Positions 27,570 to 36,009 of a stretch of DNA of 55,320 nucleotides are shown in pieces; the first letter of the stretch is position 1; every line of letters begins with the position of its first letter. The stretch comes from Clostridia bacterium. GTDB taxonomy: Bacteria; Bacillota; Thermoanaerobacteria; Thermoanaerobacterales; Thermoanaerobacteraceae. Below the pieces are notes generated by a model. It was not told where the DNA came from, did no database searches, and saw nothing but the letters and a program-made list of their open reading frames with translations. Location: positions 1 to 55,320 of the forward strand of contig DULG01000069.1 of assembly GCA_012840485.1 (NCBI GenBank), given 5' to 3'. The position numbers and the translations under genes are program-made.

Positions 27570-27743
27570 TCACCTCATTTTTTCGCCTACATAAGGCATA
27601 TCAAGTTCAGGAAAGACAGTGCCTTTTTTAATGGCTTCTTCCGGAGGATAAAGAGATACATATTTCTGTAAAGGTACATAAGCCTGTGCAAGCTTGAGAG
27701 AAGGAAAAGCATAATCTTGTACATAAGGATTATAGTCGTACAT
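27570..27743 (-). CDS. cotJA: Spore coat protein CotJA
   Basis: This short gene of 57 codons begins MYDYNPYVQDYAFPSLKLAQ and contains AYVPLQKYVSLYPPEEAIKK followed by GTVFPELDMPY. This YVP-x-Q-x-Y ... YPPEEALxxGT-x-FPEL sequence is the CotJA signature. ATG at 27743 has GGAGG close upstream (27749-27753 on the minus strand). It is first in the cotJABC operon. The promoter region 27744-27810 is AT-rich and contains no convincing sigma-A promoter, as expected for a sporulation-specific operon. Confidence 0.92.
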   Translation of the reverse strand: MYDYNPYVQDYAFPSLKLAQAYVPLQKYVSLYPPEEAIKKGTVFPELDMPYVGEKMR

Positions 27744-27810
27744 TTTTTAAACCTCCAAATCTATAGTTTTACTAATATAATATTCTTGTATATATGTTTG
27801 TGATACAGTA

Positions 27811-27836
27811 AAAAAACAGCCATTTTGGCTGTTTTA
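27811..27836 (-). terminator. Terminator of the hutP-oadB cassette
   Basis: On the minus strand AAAACAGCC pairs with GGCTGTTTT (27827-27835 with 27813-27821), followed by further T. It overlaps the stop codon of the oadB-like gene and isolates it from the cotJ operon. Confidence 0.8.
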
Positions 27837-28970
27837 ATGAACTCCTAATAGTACAAGCATTATTCCACCTGCTATTGCCGTTCCAAAAACTCCGGCAAGG
27901 TTTGGCCCCATGGCGTGCATTATTAAAAAGTTGTAAGGATTTTCTTTTATGGCTACAGAGTGGGACACTCTCGCAGCTATTGGAACAGAAGCTATACCTG
28001 CAGAGCCAACAAGAGGATTTATTTTTCCACCAGAAAGTTTATTTAAAAATTTTGCTCCCAGTACACCTCCAGCTGTTCCTGTCATAAAAGCGATAAGCCC
28101 TAAGGTGACTATCTCTAATGTCTTAATGGTCAAAAAAGTATCTGCTTTCATGGTGGAGCCTATGGAGACTCCTAATAATATCGTAATTACATTCATAAAT
28201 TCTCCACTGGCTGTTTTTGCAAGCCTATCTACAACTCCCGATTCTTTTAGAAGATTTCCTAACATTAACATTGTTATAAGAGGAGCAATTGGAGGAAGTA
28301 GTAAATCTATTAAAATAGTTATGACAATAGGAAAAGCGATTTTTTCTGTTTTTGAAACGGGTCTCATCTGTTTCATCATTATTTGCCTTTCCTGTTTTGT
28401 AGTAAGTAATCTCATGATAGGAGGTTGTATTAAAGGCATTAACGCCATATAAGAATACGCAGCGACAGAAATTTGAGCCATAAGGTGGGGAGCTAATTTT
28501 TGAGTTACGTAAATTGCCATTGGACCATCTGCACCGCCAATTATTCCTATAGCCCCCGCTTCAAATATACTAAAACCTAAAAGTTTCGCGCCTATTAATG
28601 CTATAAATATTCCTATATGGGCAAAAGCACCTAAAATCATTAAACTAGGATTTGCAATCATAGGCCCAAAGTCCGTCATGGCACCTACGCCGAGGAAGAT
28701 AAGGGGAGGATAGATAACCTTTTCAACCCCTAAGTAAAAAAAGTGTATGAGTCCCCCAGGTTCCAATAAATCAGTAGCTGGTATGTTTGCTACAATACTG
28801 CCAAAACCTATTGGAAGGAGTAAAAATGGCTCATATTTTTTTACAATAGCTAAGTATATGAGGAATATACCTACCAATATTAAAAACACATTACCCCAAG
28901 TTAAATGAACAAGACCGGTAGTTTGTATCATATCATTAAATAGTTTTAACAGAAGCTCCATTTGTGTCAC
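27834..28970 (-). CDS. Na+-translocating decarboxylase beta subunit (OadB/GcdB/MmdB family)
   Basis: This 378-residue polytopic membrane protein of the biotin-dependent sodium pumps carries carboxybiotin decarboxylation and Na+ export. The hallmark blocks are [35 protein letters not shown], and the C-terminal GSAGIASVPIAARVS and LIMHAMGPNLAGVFGTAIAGG, which include the Asp and Asn/Ser residues used for Na+ binding. It lies 3 bp behind a 48-codon membrane gene and downstream of hutP. No alpha (carboxyltransferase) or biotin-carrier gene is adjacent, so those must be elsewhere. Oxaloacetate, glutaconyl-CoA and methylmalonyl-CoA are all possible substrates. A paralogue lies at 44229-45422. Confidence 0.92.
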   Translation of the reverse strand: MTQMELLLKLFNDMIQTTGLVHLTWGNVFLILVGIFLIYLAIVKKYEPFLLLPIGFGSIVANIPATDLLEPGGLIHFFYLGVEKVIYPPLIFLGVGAMTDFGPMIANPSLMILGAFAHIGIFIALIGAKLLGFSIFEAGAIGIIGGADGPMAIYVTQKLAPHLMAQISVAAYSYMALMPLIQPPIMRLLTTKQERQIMMKQMRPVSKTEKIAFPIVITILIDLLLPPIAPLITMLMLGNLLKESGVVDRLAKTASGEFMNVITILLGVSIGSTMKADTFLTIKTLEIVTLGLIAFMTGTAGGVLGAKFLNKLSGGKINPLVGSAGIASVPIAARVSHSVAIKENPYNFLIMHAMGPNLAGVFGTAIAGGIMLVLLGVH

Positions 28971-28973
28971 TCC

Positions 28974-29120
28974 TTATTTTTTGTTAATAAATTTTTCGAT
29001 TTTACTAAATAACGGAAATATCTTTGATAATATAGCACCAATTACTAACAGAAGCATTGACAACAAAACCATGTCTATGATTGACAAATAAATAGCTCCT
29101 AAAACTGTATCTGGTACCAT
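28974..29120 (-). CDS. 48-residue membrane protein of the sodium-pump cassette (OadG/GcdD-like small subunit)
   Basis: The frame reads MVPDTVLGAIYLSIIDMVLL and continues through one membrane helix (residues 8-32) to a basic tail KIEKFINKK. CAGGAGGTG precedes ATG 29120 and the stop is 3 bp before the start of the oadB-like gene, so co-translation is near certain. A single helix with a charged tail just upstream of a beta subunit matches the small gamma/delta subunits (OadG, GcdD, MmdE) that stabilise the pump, although the sequence is too short to assign firmly and lacks the usual proline-rich part. Confidence 0.75.
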   Translation of the reverse strand: MVPDTVLGAIYLSIIDMVLLSMLLLVIGAILSKIFPLFSKIEKFINKK

Positions 29121-29132
29121 TATTTCACCTCC

Positions 29133-29167
29133 TGAAAAAATAAAAGAGCCATAGTATTATGACTCTT
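29133..29167 (-). terminator. Intercistronic terminator between hutP and the sodium-pump genes
   Basis: On the minus strand AAAGAGTCATA and TATGGCTCTTTT form a hairpin (one G-T pair) followed by ATTTTTT. It lies between hutP and the two pump genes, exactly where HutP-type antitermination acts in Bacillus. Several NAG triplets (AAG, GAG, CAG, GAG, AAG) precede it in the RNA. Confidence 0.7.
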
Positions 29168-29191
29168 TCCCTCTGTCTCCCCTTATGTACT

Positions 29192-29608
29192 TTATAAGTG
29201 CATTATTCCAAAACCCAACCTTTCATGATTTGTGAGAGGATGTAAAGCTGATTTTCCAAACATTGAAACTGCAATCCAAGTATTATCTGCTACAACTGCA
29301 ATTTTCATCATAAGGCTTACGTCTAAGGGCAAAGTCAAGGATAAGGATTTTACAGCTTCAATTGTAGCATGTAAGAGGGCGTGCATAGAAGTTGGATTTT
29401 TTTCAATTACATTATTGTTTAAAGCTGCTCCTACCACTGCAGAGACTATTTTTTCATTGAATTCGCTACTTTTACCTCCCAGCTCTGTTACAGCGCATTT
29501 GTAACCTTTTTCTAAGAGAAGTTTTTTGATTTCTTCTTCTTCCTCTCTATTTGAGGAAAGAGACAATACTATGGCTCCTTTTGCAACTGTTAGGTTGTTT
29601 ATAAACAC
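29192..29608 (-). CDS. hutP: HutP-family RNA-binding antiterminator
   Basis: This 138-residue protein has the HutP pattern throughout: GYKCAVTELGGKS, SAVVGAALNNNVIE, MHALLHATIEAV and the C-terminal HERLGFGIMHL. His76, His80 and His137 correspond to the three histidines that bind Mg2+ and L-histidine in Bacillus HutP (73, 77, 138). In Bacillus the hexamer binds NAG-rich mRNA in the presence of histidine and stops termination before the hut genes. Here the gene is first, followed by a terminator and a sodium-pump subunit pair instead of hut genes. The start is GTG at 29608; AAAGG upstream is rather far (13 bases). Confidence 0.9.
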   Translation of the reverse strand: MFINNLTVAKGAIVLSLSSNREEEEEIKKLLLEKGYKCAVTELGGKSSEFNEKIVSAVVGAALNNNVIEKNPTSMHALLHATIEAVKSLSLTLPLDVSLMMKIAVVADNTWIAVSMFGKSALHPLTNHERLGFGIMHL

Positions 29609-29779
29609 TTTAATTCTTCATCCTTTCTCACCCTTTCACTCTCTCACCCAGTATTAGTATACAACGTTATTAAAATTATGTAAAGGTTATTTTATTTTTT
29701 GATGAAAACATTTTAATAAGTAATATTAGAATTATTGAGCAAAATAAGGTATAATCTAGATAGCAAAGGAGGAATGACA

Positions 29780-31150
29780 GTGAGAAAAAACGATGTTATC
29801 ACAGTTGACGTAAAAGAGATGGAATTTGGTGGATTTGGGATAGGCTATTTTGAGGGGAAAAAAGTAAAAATAAAAGGAGCACTTTTGGGGCAAAAAATAA
29901 AGGCAAAAGTTAAAAAAGTAAAAAAGGATATGGTAGAAGGCGAAATAGTAGAAGTAATAGAGAATTCTACTTTGGAGAAGCAAAGCCTTTGCCCTCACTT
30001 TGGAGATTGTGGCGGCTGTACTTATCAAAATGTTAGCTATCAAGATCAACTTAAGATAAAAGAAGATATTTTGAAAAAGCTTTTTGAAAAAGAAGGAATA
30101 ACAGAGTACGAATTTTTAGGTATTGTAAAAAGTCCTAAAGAGCATGGTTATAGGAATAAAATGGAATACACTTTTGGAAAAGATAAAGAAGGCAATGGGG
30201 TGTTAGGACTTCATAGAAAAGGTCGATTTTATGAGGTAATCATGACAGATAAATGTAATATTGTTGAAGATGATTTTCTCAAAGCTTTAAATCTTACTTT
30301 TGATTATGCAATAAAAAAAGGACTTCCTTTTTATGACAAAAAGACTCATAAGGGTTTTTTGAGACATTTGGTTGTGAGAAAGGCATCAAAATCAGGAGAG
30401 ATTTTGTTAAACATTGTGACAACAACACAGTTGCAACATGACTTTACAGAGCTTATCGAGATATATAAAAATGCGAATTTTGAAAGTCGTCTTGTAGGTG
30501 TACTACATACTCAAAACGATTCCTGGTCAGATGCTGTAGTATGCGAAAGATTGGAAGTGTTATATGGAAGAGATTATCTCATAGAAGAGATTTTGGATTT
30601 AAAATTTAAAATAAGTGCATTTTCTTTTTTTCAGACCAATTCATACGGGGCAGAAAAACTTTATGAGACGGTGAGGGAATTTGCAGGAGATGTATCTGAC
30701 AAAATAGTTTTTGATTTGTACTCTGGTACAGGCACCATAGGTATAATTATGGCTCCAATGGCTAAAAGGGTAATTGGGATAGAACTTGTGGAAGAAGCAG
30801 TTATATCAGCAAGAGAGAATGCTGAGCTAAATGGCTTTGAAAATTGCATTTTTATTGCCGGCGATGTATCTCAAAAGTTAAAGGAGATAAAAGAAAAACC
30901 TGATGTGGTGATTGTGGACCCTCCAAGGTCTGGAATTAATCCAAAAGCTCTTGAAGATATTATAAAATTCAACCCTCAAAAAGTAGTTTATGTTTCTTGT
31001 AATCCTGAATCTCTTACAAGAGATTTAAAAATTTTTAGTGAAAAAGGATATGAGATAAAAAAAGTCAAATGTGTTGACATGTTTCCATATACACATCATA
31101 TCGAAACGGTAGTGTTATTGGAGGAAGAATTGCCTAATAAAAAGATTTAA
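29780..31150 (+). CDS. rlmD: 23S rRNA (uracil-C5)-methyltransferase, RlmD/RumA family
   Basis: This 456-residue protein has an N-terminal TRAM RNA-binding domain (1-60), an iron-sulfur site CPHFGDCGGC (Cys71, Cys77, Cys80, with Cys159), the SAM-binding FDLYSGTGTIGI, VIVDPPRSGI and catalytic Cys407 in YVSCNPES. It methylates uridine in 23S rRNA. GTG 29780 is chosen: the AGGAGG at 29767-29772 is seven bases upstream but only one base from the ATG at 29774. This is the intact relative of the 3' fragment found at 4-158. Confidence 0.9.
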   Translation: MRKNDVITVDVKEMEFGGFGIGYFEGKKVKIKGALLGQKIKAKVKKVKKDMVEGEIVEVIENSTLEKQSLCPHFGDCGGCTYQNVSYQDQLKIKEDILKKLFEKEGITEYEFLGIVKSPKEHGYRNKMEYTFGKDKEGNGVLGLHRKGRFYEVIMTDKCNIVEDDFLKALNLTFDYAIKKGLPFYDKKTHKGFLRHLVVRKASKSGEILLNIVTTTQLQHDFTELIEIYKNANFESRLVGVLHTQNDSWSDAVVCERLEVLYGRDYLIEEILDLKFKISAFSFFQTNSYGAEKLYETVREFAGDVSDKIVFDLYSGTGTIGIIMAPMAKRVIGIELVEEAVISARENAELNGFENCIFIAGDVSQKLKEIKEKPDVVIVDPPRSGINPKALEDIIKFNPQKVVYVSCNPESLTRDLKIFSEKGYEIKKVKCVDMFPYTHHIETVVLLEEELPNKKI

Positions 31151-31241
31151 GTTGATATAATGATATGACTTGCAAAAGTTTAGTAGAAAATAAAGAAAAT
31201 AAATATAAGGATAAAAGAGGTATGGGGTACAAGTCTTTTCT

Positions 31242-31639
31242 CTATACTTTTTTCAGTATATTATAAATATTTATTAAATTTTCTTTAAGGGCAGCATTTT
31301 TATCAGTGTTTGAAATAAAGTGAACTTTATCGTCTTTATACCTAGGTATTATATGGAAATGGAGATGGTCAATATCCTGATCAGACAATTCGCCGTTTGA
31401 TTGTACAATTGAATAATTTTGTACATATTCCTGAGTTAACTAGCATTTTTGAGACATATTAAAGCTTCCATGAGAGCATTAGATATATAAGTATCAGTAA
31501 TTTCATCTAATTTTTTTATGTGTTTGTTTGGACAAACCAAAGTGTGACCTTTTGTAACAGGATTAATATCAAGAAATGCAGTTACAAGTTCATTTTGATA
31601 GATAATGTAAGCAGGTTGACTATTTGACAAAAAATACAT
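31242..31639 (-). pseudogene. HIT family hydrolase, frameshifted
   Basis: The upstream part (31639 to 31436, minus) gives 67 codons of a HIT domain (YIIYQNELVTAFLDINPVTK, GHTLVCPNKHIKKLDEI) and then stops. In another frame the remaining half follows directly: EYVQNYSIVQSNGELSDQDI with DHLHFHIIPRYKDD, that is, the HxHxH catalytic motif of nucleotide-binding HIT hydrolases, ending at 31242. The break lies near 31430-31442 and also seems to have lost several residues. As written it cannot make an intact enzyme. A sequencing error alone would not explain the missing residues. Confidence 0.8.
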
Positions 31640-31703
31640 TTATCCATGACCTAATTGTACCACCTTTCAAATATATGTTCATACGTTTATAGCATTTCTG
31701 GTA

Positions 31704-31762
31704 TTGACAAAATAAAACATATTTTACATAATGTAGTTAACTTCATGTGAAAAGTTAACTAC
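31704..31762. promoter_or_regulatory. Promoter with palindromic operator resembling that at 1802-1860
   Basis: TTGACA (31704-31709), 17 bp, CATAAT (31727-31732), then an 11-bp inverted repeat GTAGTTAACTT/AAGTTAACTAC (31733-31743 and 31752-31762). The left half and centre match the operator at 1831-1846 in 14 of 16 bases and share AACTTCATGTGA. No intact regulator follows; instead there is a truncated gene. Confidence 0.65.
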
Positions 31763-32363
31763 TCCTTTTATTGATTTTGCTTTTGCAAACAATAAATATA
31801 AACTGCTGTCTGAAAAAGAAAAGAAAAAGATGGTGTATAAGGCAAACAGGTATTGTCATGAAAATGGTTATGAGCGTACTTCTGTTTGGACTTTTGCAAA
31901 GAAAAATACGGGGAAATATTCTTCTATTACAAGAGACAATTTTCTGGGATTTGGCGTATCTGCAACAACCTTACTAAAAGATCAATTTAAAATTAATACT
32001 TTCTCTATTAACGAATATACAAAAAGAGTGGAAGAAGAGAAGTTGCCGACAGCCTTAACGTTAAAGTTTTCCTTGCGCCAGCGAATGGTCTATTATTTGT
32101 TTTGGAATGTTTATTCTTTAAAAATAGATCCTCAAAAATTCAAAAAATTTTTTGGTGTTTCTCTTAATAAAGTGTTTGGATTAGAGCTTTTATTTTGCAG
32201 AATATTGGGTTTTATTAGAGTAAAAGATAATGTATATTATGTTACAGAGCGTGGTGCTTATTATTATCACTACATTGAACAAGTCTACACAACAGCATAC
32301 ATTGATAAGATGTGGAATGTTTTAAGAATGACGCTTTTTCCAACTGAAATTGTATTAAAATAA
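31737..32363 (+). pseudogene. 5'-deleted HemN/HemZ-like radical SAM gene (C-terminal part only)
   Basis: The frame is open from 31737, inside the palindrome, to 32363. It contains GYERTSVWTFAK, YSSITRDNFLGFGVSATTLL, INTFSINEYTKRVEEEKLPT and a C-terminal wing-like region (YYVTERGAYYYHYIEQV). This matches the C-terminal half of coproporphyrinogen-III-oxidase-like radical SAM proteins; the N-terminal part with the CxxxCxxC cluster motif is missing. The first ATG is at 31830 with no good ribosome site. A deletion has fused the promoter/operator at 31704-31762 to the remainder of this gene. Confidence 0.75.
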
Positions 32364-32506
32364 TTTCTAAAAGTATTAAATAAAAAAGTGTAAGCGACGG
32401 TTTTTTTAGAAAGATTGGTATTTTATAAAGTGAATATTATTTATAACAAAGCTGTAACTAAGGTTATTTTGAAAATTTGGTATGTATAGAGGAGGTATTT
32501 ATTATT

Positions 32507-33492
32507 ATGTATAAAGGAATAAAAGAAATAAAATTTAATGAAATTGAAGGAATTAAAGTTGGCATGCGCAGGATTTTAATGCTGCAACAGGCTGCACAGT
32601 AGTTATATGTGAAGAAGGTGCAACACCGGGTGTTGATGTAAGAGGTGGTTCACCTGGAACAAGAGAGACTGATTTGATAAATCCCCAAAATTTTGTTGAT
32701 AAAATACATGCAGTAGTATTATCAGGAGGTTCTGCATTTGGATTGGATGCATCTTCTGGTGTAATGAAGTATCTTGAGGAGAGAAATATTGGATTTGATG
32801 TTCAGGTTACAAAGGTCCCCATAGTGTGCAGTGCTATTTTGTTTGATTTAGGAGTGGGGGATTACAGAATAAGACCAAATTTGAAGATGGGATATGAGGC
32901 ATGTATTAATGCTGAAAAAAATGAATGTAAAGATGGAAGCATTGGAGCAGGAACAGGAGCAACAGTAGGAAAGCTTTTGGGGATGGAAAGGGCTATGAAG
33001 GGTGGATTAGGTTGTTATGCTCTTCAAGTCGGAGAATTGAAAGTAGGTGCTATAGTGGCAGTAAATTGTCTGGGGGATGTTTTAGATCCTGAAACAGGAG
33101 AAATATTAGCGGGTTTATTGGATGAAAGCAAAGAAAGAATTATCGGTACAGAAGATAGTATGATACTTACTTATAGCCAAAAGAAAAATCTTTTTGCAGG
33201 GAATACTACGATAGGGGTTGTTGTAACGAATGGTAAGTTTACAAAAGCTGAAGCTAATAAAGTAGCTACAATGGCTCATGATGGTTATGCAAGAACTATG
33301 CGTCCAGCCCATACTATGTTTGATGGAGATACAATCTTCGCTATGGCAACAGGGAAGGTTGAGGCAGATATAAATGTAGTTGGTTTTTTGGCTGCCAGAG
33401 TTATGGAAAGAGCAATTGTAAAGGCTATAAAATCAGCCGATTCTGCTTATGGAATTAAGTCTTATAAGGAGTTGACAGGGAGATGTGGATAA
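32507..33492 (+). pseudogene. P1 family (DmpA-like) aminopeptidase with N-terminal frameshift
   Basis: From ATG 32507 (GGAGGT at 32491) the protein reads MYKGIKEIKFNEIEGIKVG and then breaks at about 32562. One base further it resumes as HAQDFNAATGCTVVICEEGA and continues without interruption to 33492 as a typical P1 peptidase (GGSPGTRETDLI, VVLSGGSAFGLDASSGV, GAGTGATVGKLLGM with the self-cleavage threonine, and AHDGYARTMRPAHTMFDGDT). A single base is missing after GTTGG. Either the gene is recently inactivated or the base is a sequencing error; everything else is intact. The substrate would be beta-peptides or D-amino-acid-containing peptides. Confidence 0.8.
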
Positions 33493-33523
33493 AGCGAATA
33501 GGGCATTTTGGGAAGTTAAATTA

Positions 33524-33552
33524 AAAAAACCGGACAAAGGAACCGTCCCCTT
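33524..33552. repeat. REP-like remnant
   Basis: ACCGGACAAAGGAACCGTCC followed by CCTTCTCTGG resembles the GGGACAAAGGAACCGTCCCC repeats scattered in clostridial genomes. The pairing is imperfect, so it looks like a decayed copy. Nothing else is seen in 33493-33696 except AT-rich upstream sequence of lemA. Confidence 0.45.
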
Positions 33553-33696
33553 CTCTGGATTAATTTTATTGCTTTTTAGAGAAGTTTATAATAAAATTAA
33601 GGTACAAAGAATAAAACTTATAAAGTAAAGATATTTCAAGACCTATATATTGCTTCAAAAATTTTAAATCACAAATATTTAAGGAGGAAGGATAAA

Positions 33697-34242
33697 ATGG
33701 CATGGATAATTTTAGGTGTTGTTGCAATCATAGTGGTGTGGTTTATTTTAACCTACAATGGATTTATTAATCTGAGAAACAGAGTAGAAAATGCTTGGGC
33801 TCAAATAGATGTCCAGCTAAAAAGAAGATATGACTTAATACCGAACCTTGTAAATACTGTAAAAGGATATGCTGCTCATGAAAAAGAAATTTTTGAAAAA
33901 TTAGGCGAGTTAAGGGCTAAAGCTATGGGGTCTCAATCTGTGAAAGAAGTTGGAGACACAAATAATCAAATTACTCAAGCTCTTAAAACGATTTTTGCAG
34001 TTGCAGAGAATTATCCTGAATTGAAGGCTAATGAAAATTTTTTAAAGCTTCAGGAGGAATTGACTAATACAGAAAATAAAATTGCTTTTGCAAGGCAGTT
34101 TTATAACGATATTGTTATGCAGTATAATGCAGCACAACAAAGAATTCCTGCTTCAATTGTTGCTAATATGATGGGATTGACACCTAAAGAGTATTATCCT
34201 GTTGATGAGGCTGAGAGAGGACCTATAAATGTTCAATTTTAA
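33697..34242 (+). CDS. LemA family membrane protein
   Basis: This 181-residue protein starts with a membrane helix (residues 2-20) with the outside-facing remainder forming a long helical bundle. The conserved block [38 protein letters not shown], and the C-terminal FNDIVMQYN-type segment ([20 protein letters not shown]) are the LemA signature. GGAGG lies before ATG. HtpX follows 20 bp behind, a pair found in many bacteria, so LemA probably works with this membrane protease in membrane-protein quality control; the biochemical role is not known. Confidence 0.92.
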   Translation: MAWIILGVVAIIVVWFILTYNGFINLRNRVENAWAQIDVQLKRRYDLIPNLVNTVKGYAAHEKEIFEKLGELRAKAMGSQSVKEVGDTNNQITQALKTIFAVAENYPELKANENFLKLQEELTNTENKIAFARQFYNDIVMQYNAAQQRIPASIVANMMGLTPKEYYPVDEAERGPINVQF

Positions 34243-34262
34243 TTGTTGGGGATGTGATAGAA

Positions 34263-35159
34263 ATGACTAGAAAGACACTTTATGAATTGCAATCGGAGAA
34301 TGTAAGAAAAACTTATTTGTTTATAATTACCTTTTCTTTAATTCTTTTTGCTGTAGGTTATTTCTTTGTCTGGTATTTTAATTGGGGGATTACAGGAATA
34401 GTTTTTTTAGCAATTTTTATTATACTATATAACTTTATAGCTTATGAGCAATCAGACAAAATAGCTCTTGCTTCTGTTGGTGCTATTCCTGCTGACCCGG
34501 AACAATATTATGTTCTTCATAATATTGTTGAGGAAGTTGCCTTAGCAGCAGGTATACCAAAGCCTAAGGTTTATATAATGAGAGAATCACAACCTAATGC
34601 TTTTGCAACAGGCAAAGATCCTAAGCATGCTTCTGTTTGTGTGACTACAGGCCTTCTTCAAATGATGGATAGAGAAGAATTGCAAGGAGTAATTGCCCAT
34701 GAAATATCTCATATTAGGAATAGAGATATACTTTTGATGACAGTTGTTGCTGTTGTTGCGGGGCTTATAGTTTTATTAAGAGATGTTATGTTAAGGAGTA
34801 TGTTCTGGGGATTAGGTGGAAGAAGAAGAGATAAAAATGACAATGGTGCTATAATTCTTGTAATAATTGGACTTATTCTTTCCATAATAGCTCCTCTTAT
34901 AGTTTTAATGATAAGGTCTGCAATATCAAGGCAGAGAGAATATTTAGCTGATGCGACAGGTGCCTATATTGTTAGAGATCCTTATGGTCTTGCTTCTGCG
35001 CTTGAAAAAATAGGAAATTATACCAAACCCATGAGGGCCGCTTCAGATGCAACAGCTCATCTATTTATATCAAATCCTTTTGGAAATGCTGATAAGTTGT
35101 TTGCGAGTCATCCTCCAATTGAAGAGAGGATTAAGAGGTTAAGAAGTCTCACAATGTGA
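34263..35159 (+). CDS. htpX: HtpX-like membrane zinc metalloprotease
   Basis: This 298-residue M48 protease has two N-terminal membrane helices (about 20-60), zinc motif HEISH (His146, Glu147, His150) in [14 protein letters not shown], two further helices (about 160-180, 195-220) and the third-ligand region [20 protein letters not shown]. It ends [18 protein letters not shown]. It degrades misfolded membrane proteins at the cytoplasmic face. ATG at 34263 is chosen over GTG at 34254, which lies too close to the GGGGA site. It is in an operon with lemA. Confidence 0.92.
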   Translation: MTRKTLYELQSENVRKTYLFIITFSLILFAVGYFFVWYFNWGITGIVFLAIFIILYNFIAYEQSDKIALASVGAIPADPEQYYVLHNIVEEVALAAGIPKPKVYIMRESQPNAFATGKDPKHASVCVTTGLLQMMDREELQGVIAHEISHIRNRDILLMTVVAVVAGLIVLLRDVMLRSMFWGLGGRRRDKNDNGAIILVIIGLILSIIAPLIVLMIRSAISRQREYLADATGAYIVRDPYGLASALEKIGNYTKPMRAASDATAHLFISNPFGNADKLFASHPPIEERIKRLRSLTM

Positions 35160-35227
35160 ATGATATGGGGAGAGTTTTACATTTCCAAATGATTTTATAA
35201 AAACTTTATTTAGAAAAGATGTGAAAA

Positions 35228-35956
35228 ATGAGAAAAGAGGCAACGTTAGAACAGTGGAAAGAATTGTATGATATAGCTATAAAAATTAAGGAGTTAAAAC
35301 CGTGGGAATATTTTTGGAATGTAGACCTTATAACATTGGTCCTATCAGAAAAGAAACAACCTGTATATTGCAGTATAATGGGTAGAGGTGGAGAATTTTA
35401 CGGTATTGGTTCTTATTTTGGTTTTGATGCTATAAATAATTTTTATAAAATTATAAGTACTACTGATATGCCGCCAGAACAAATGCAACGCTACCAAGAA
35501 GACAATGTGATTGTTTGCTACTTTGGCGATAGAGAAGAATTAATGAAAAAGGAATTGCAGATTGTAAAAGAATTAGGACTAAAGTTTCGCGGCAGGAATA
35601 ACTGGATTTATTTTAGATCTTTTAAAAAGGGATATTCTCCTTATATGCTAGATGAGGAAGAAGTATTAAAAAAAACTGAAGTATTTAAGCATTTATTTAT
35701 GGCTCTTCAAGATTTTATTGAAATGGTAATCAATTATATTTTAAATATAGGAAAGCCCAGAAGGATTTTTGTAAGAGATGAATATTTACTTTATTTATTG
35801 ACGGATTTATGTGAACGTGGAAAAATAGATTTACAGGTTAAGGGAAGGTTAAAAGCTATTGATAGATTTGTAGAAAGCTTTCTGAATTTCAATTTTAATA
35901 AAAAAGCAGATAGTTTTGCGAGAATGAATGGCTATCTGCTTTTATTTATTTTCTAG
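35228..35956 (+). CDS. DUF7309/DUF6930-like protein, possibly shortened at its end
   Basis: This 242-residue protein starts EATLEQWKELYDIAIKIKEL and has KPWEYFWNVDLITLVL, GRGGEFYGIGSYFGFDAINN and ELGLKFRGRNNWIYFRSFKK, a conserved N-terminal domain I associate with the DUF7309 group. The following part, RRIFVRDEYLLYLLTDLCER, begins a DUF6930-like domain that is cut short. The last 18 codons run through a terminator hairpin (35902-35943), suggesting that the original 3' end was lost. There is no catalytic motif known to me. The function is unknown. Confidence 0.65.
   Translation: MRKEATLEQWKELYDIAIKIKELKPWEYFWNVDLITLVLSEKKQPVYCSIMGRGGEFYGIGSYFGFDAINNFYKIISTTDMPPEQMQRYQEDNVIVCYFGDREELMKKELQIVKELGLKFRGRNNWIYFRSFKKGYSPYMLDEEEVLKKTEVFKHLFMALQDFIEMVINYILNIGKPRRIFVRDEYLLYLLTDLCERGKIDLQVKGRLKAIDRFVESFLNFNFNKKADSFARMNGYLLLFIF
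35902..35952 (+). terminator. Terminator inside the 3' end of the preceding gene
   Basis: AAAGCAGATAG (35903-35913) pairs with CTATCTGCTTT (35932-35942); TTATTTATTTTC follows. The stop codon of the preceding frame lies beyond the stem at 35954-35956. Confidence 0.75.
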
Positions 35957-36009
35957 GTAATATATGGTATACTTAATAGTGCAAAGTAGCGAAAAGGCAG
36001 GGATATAAA

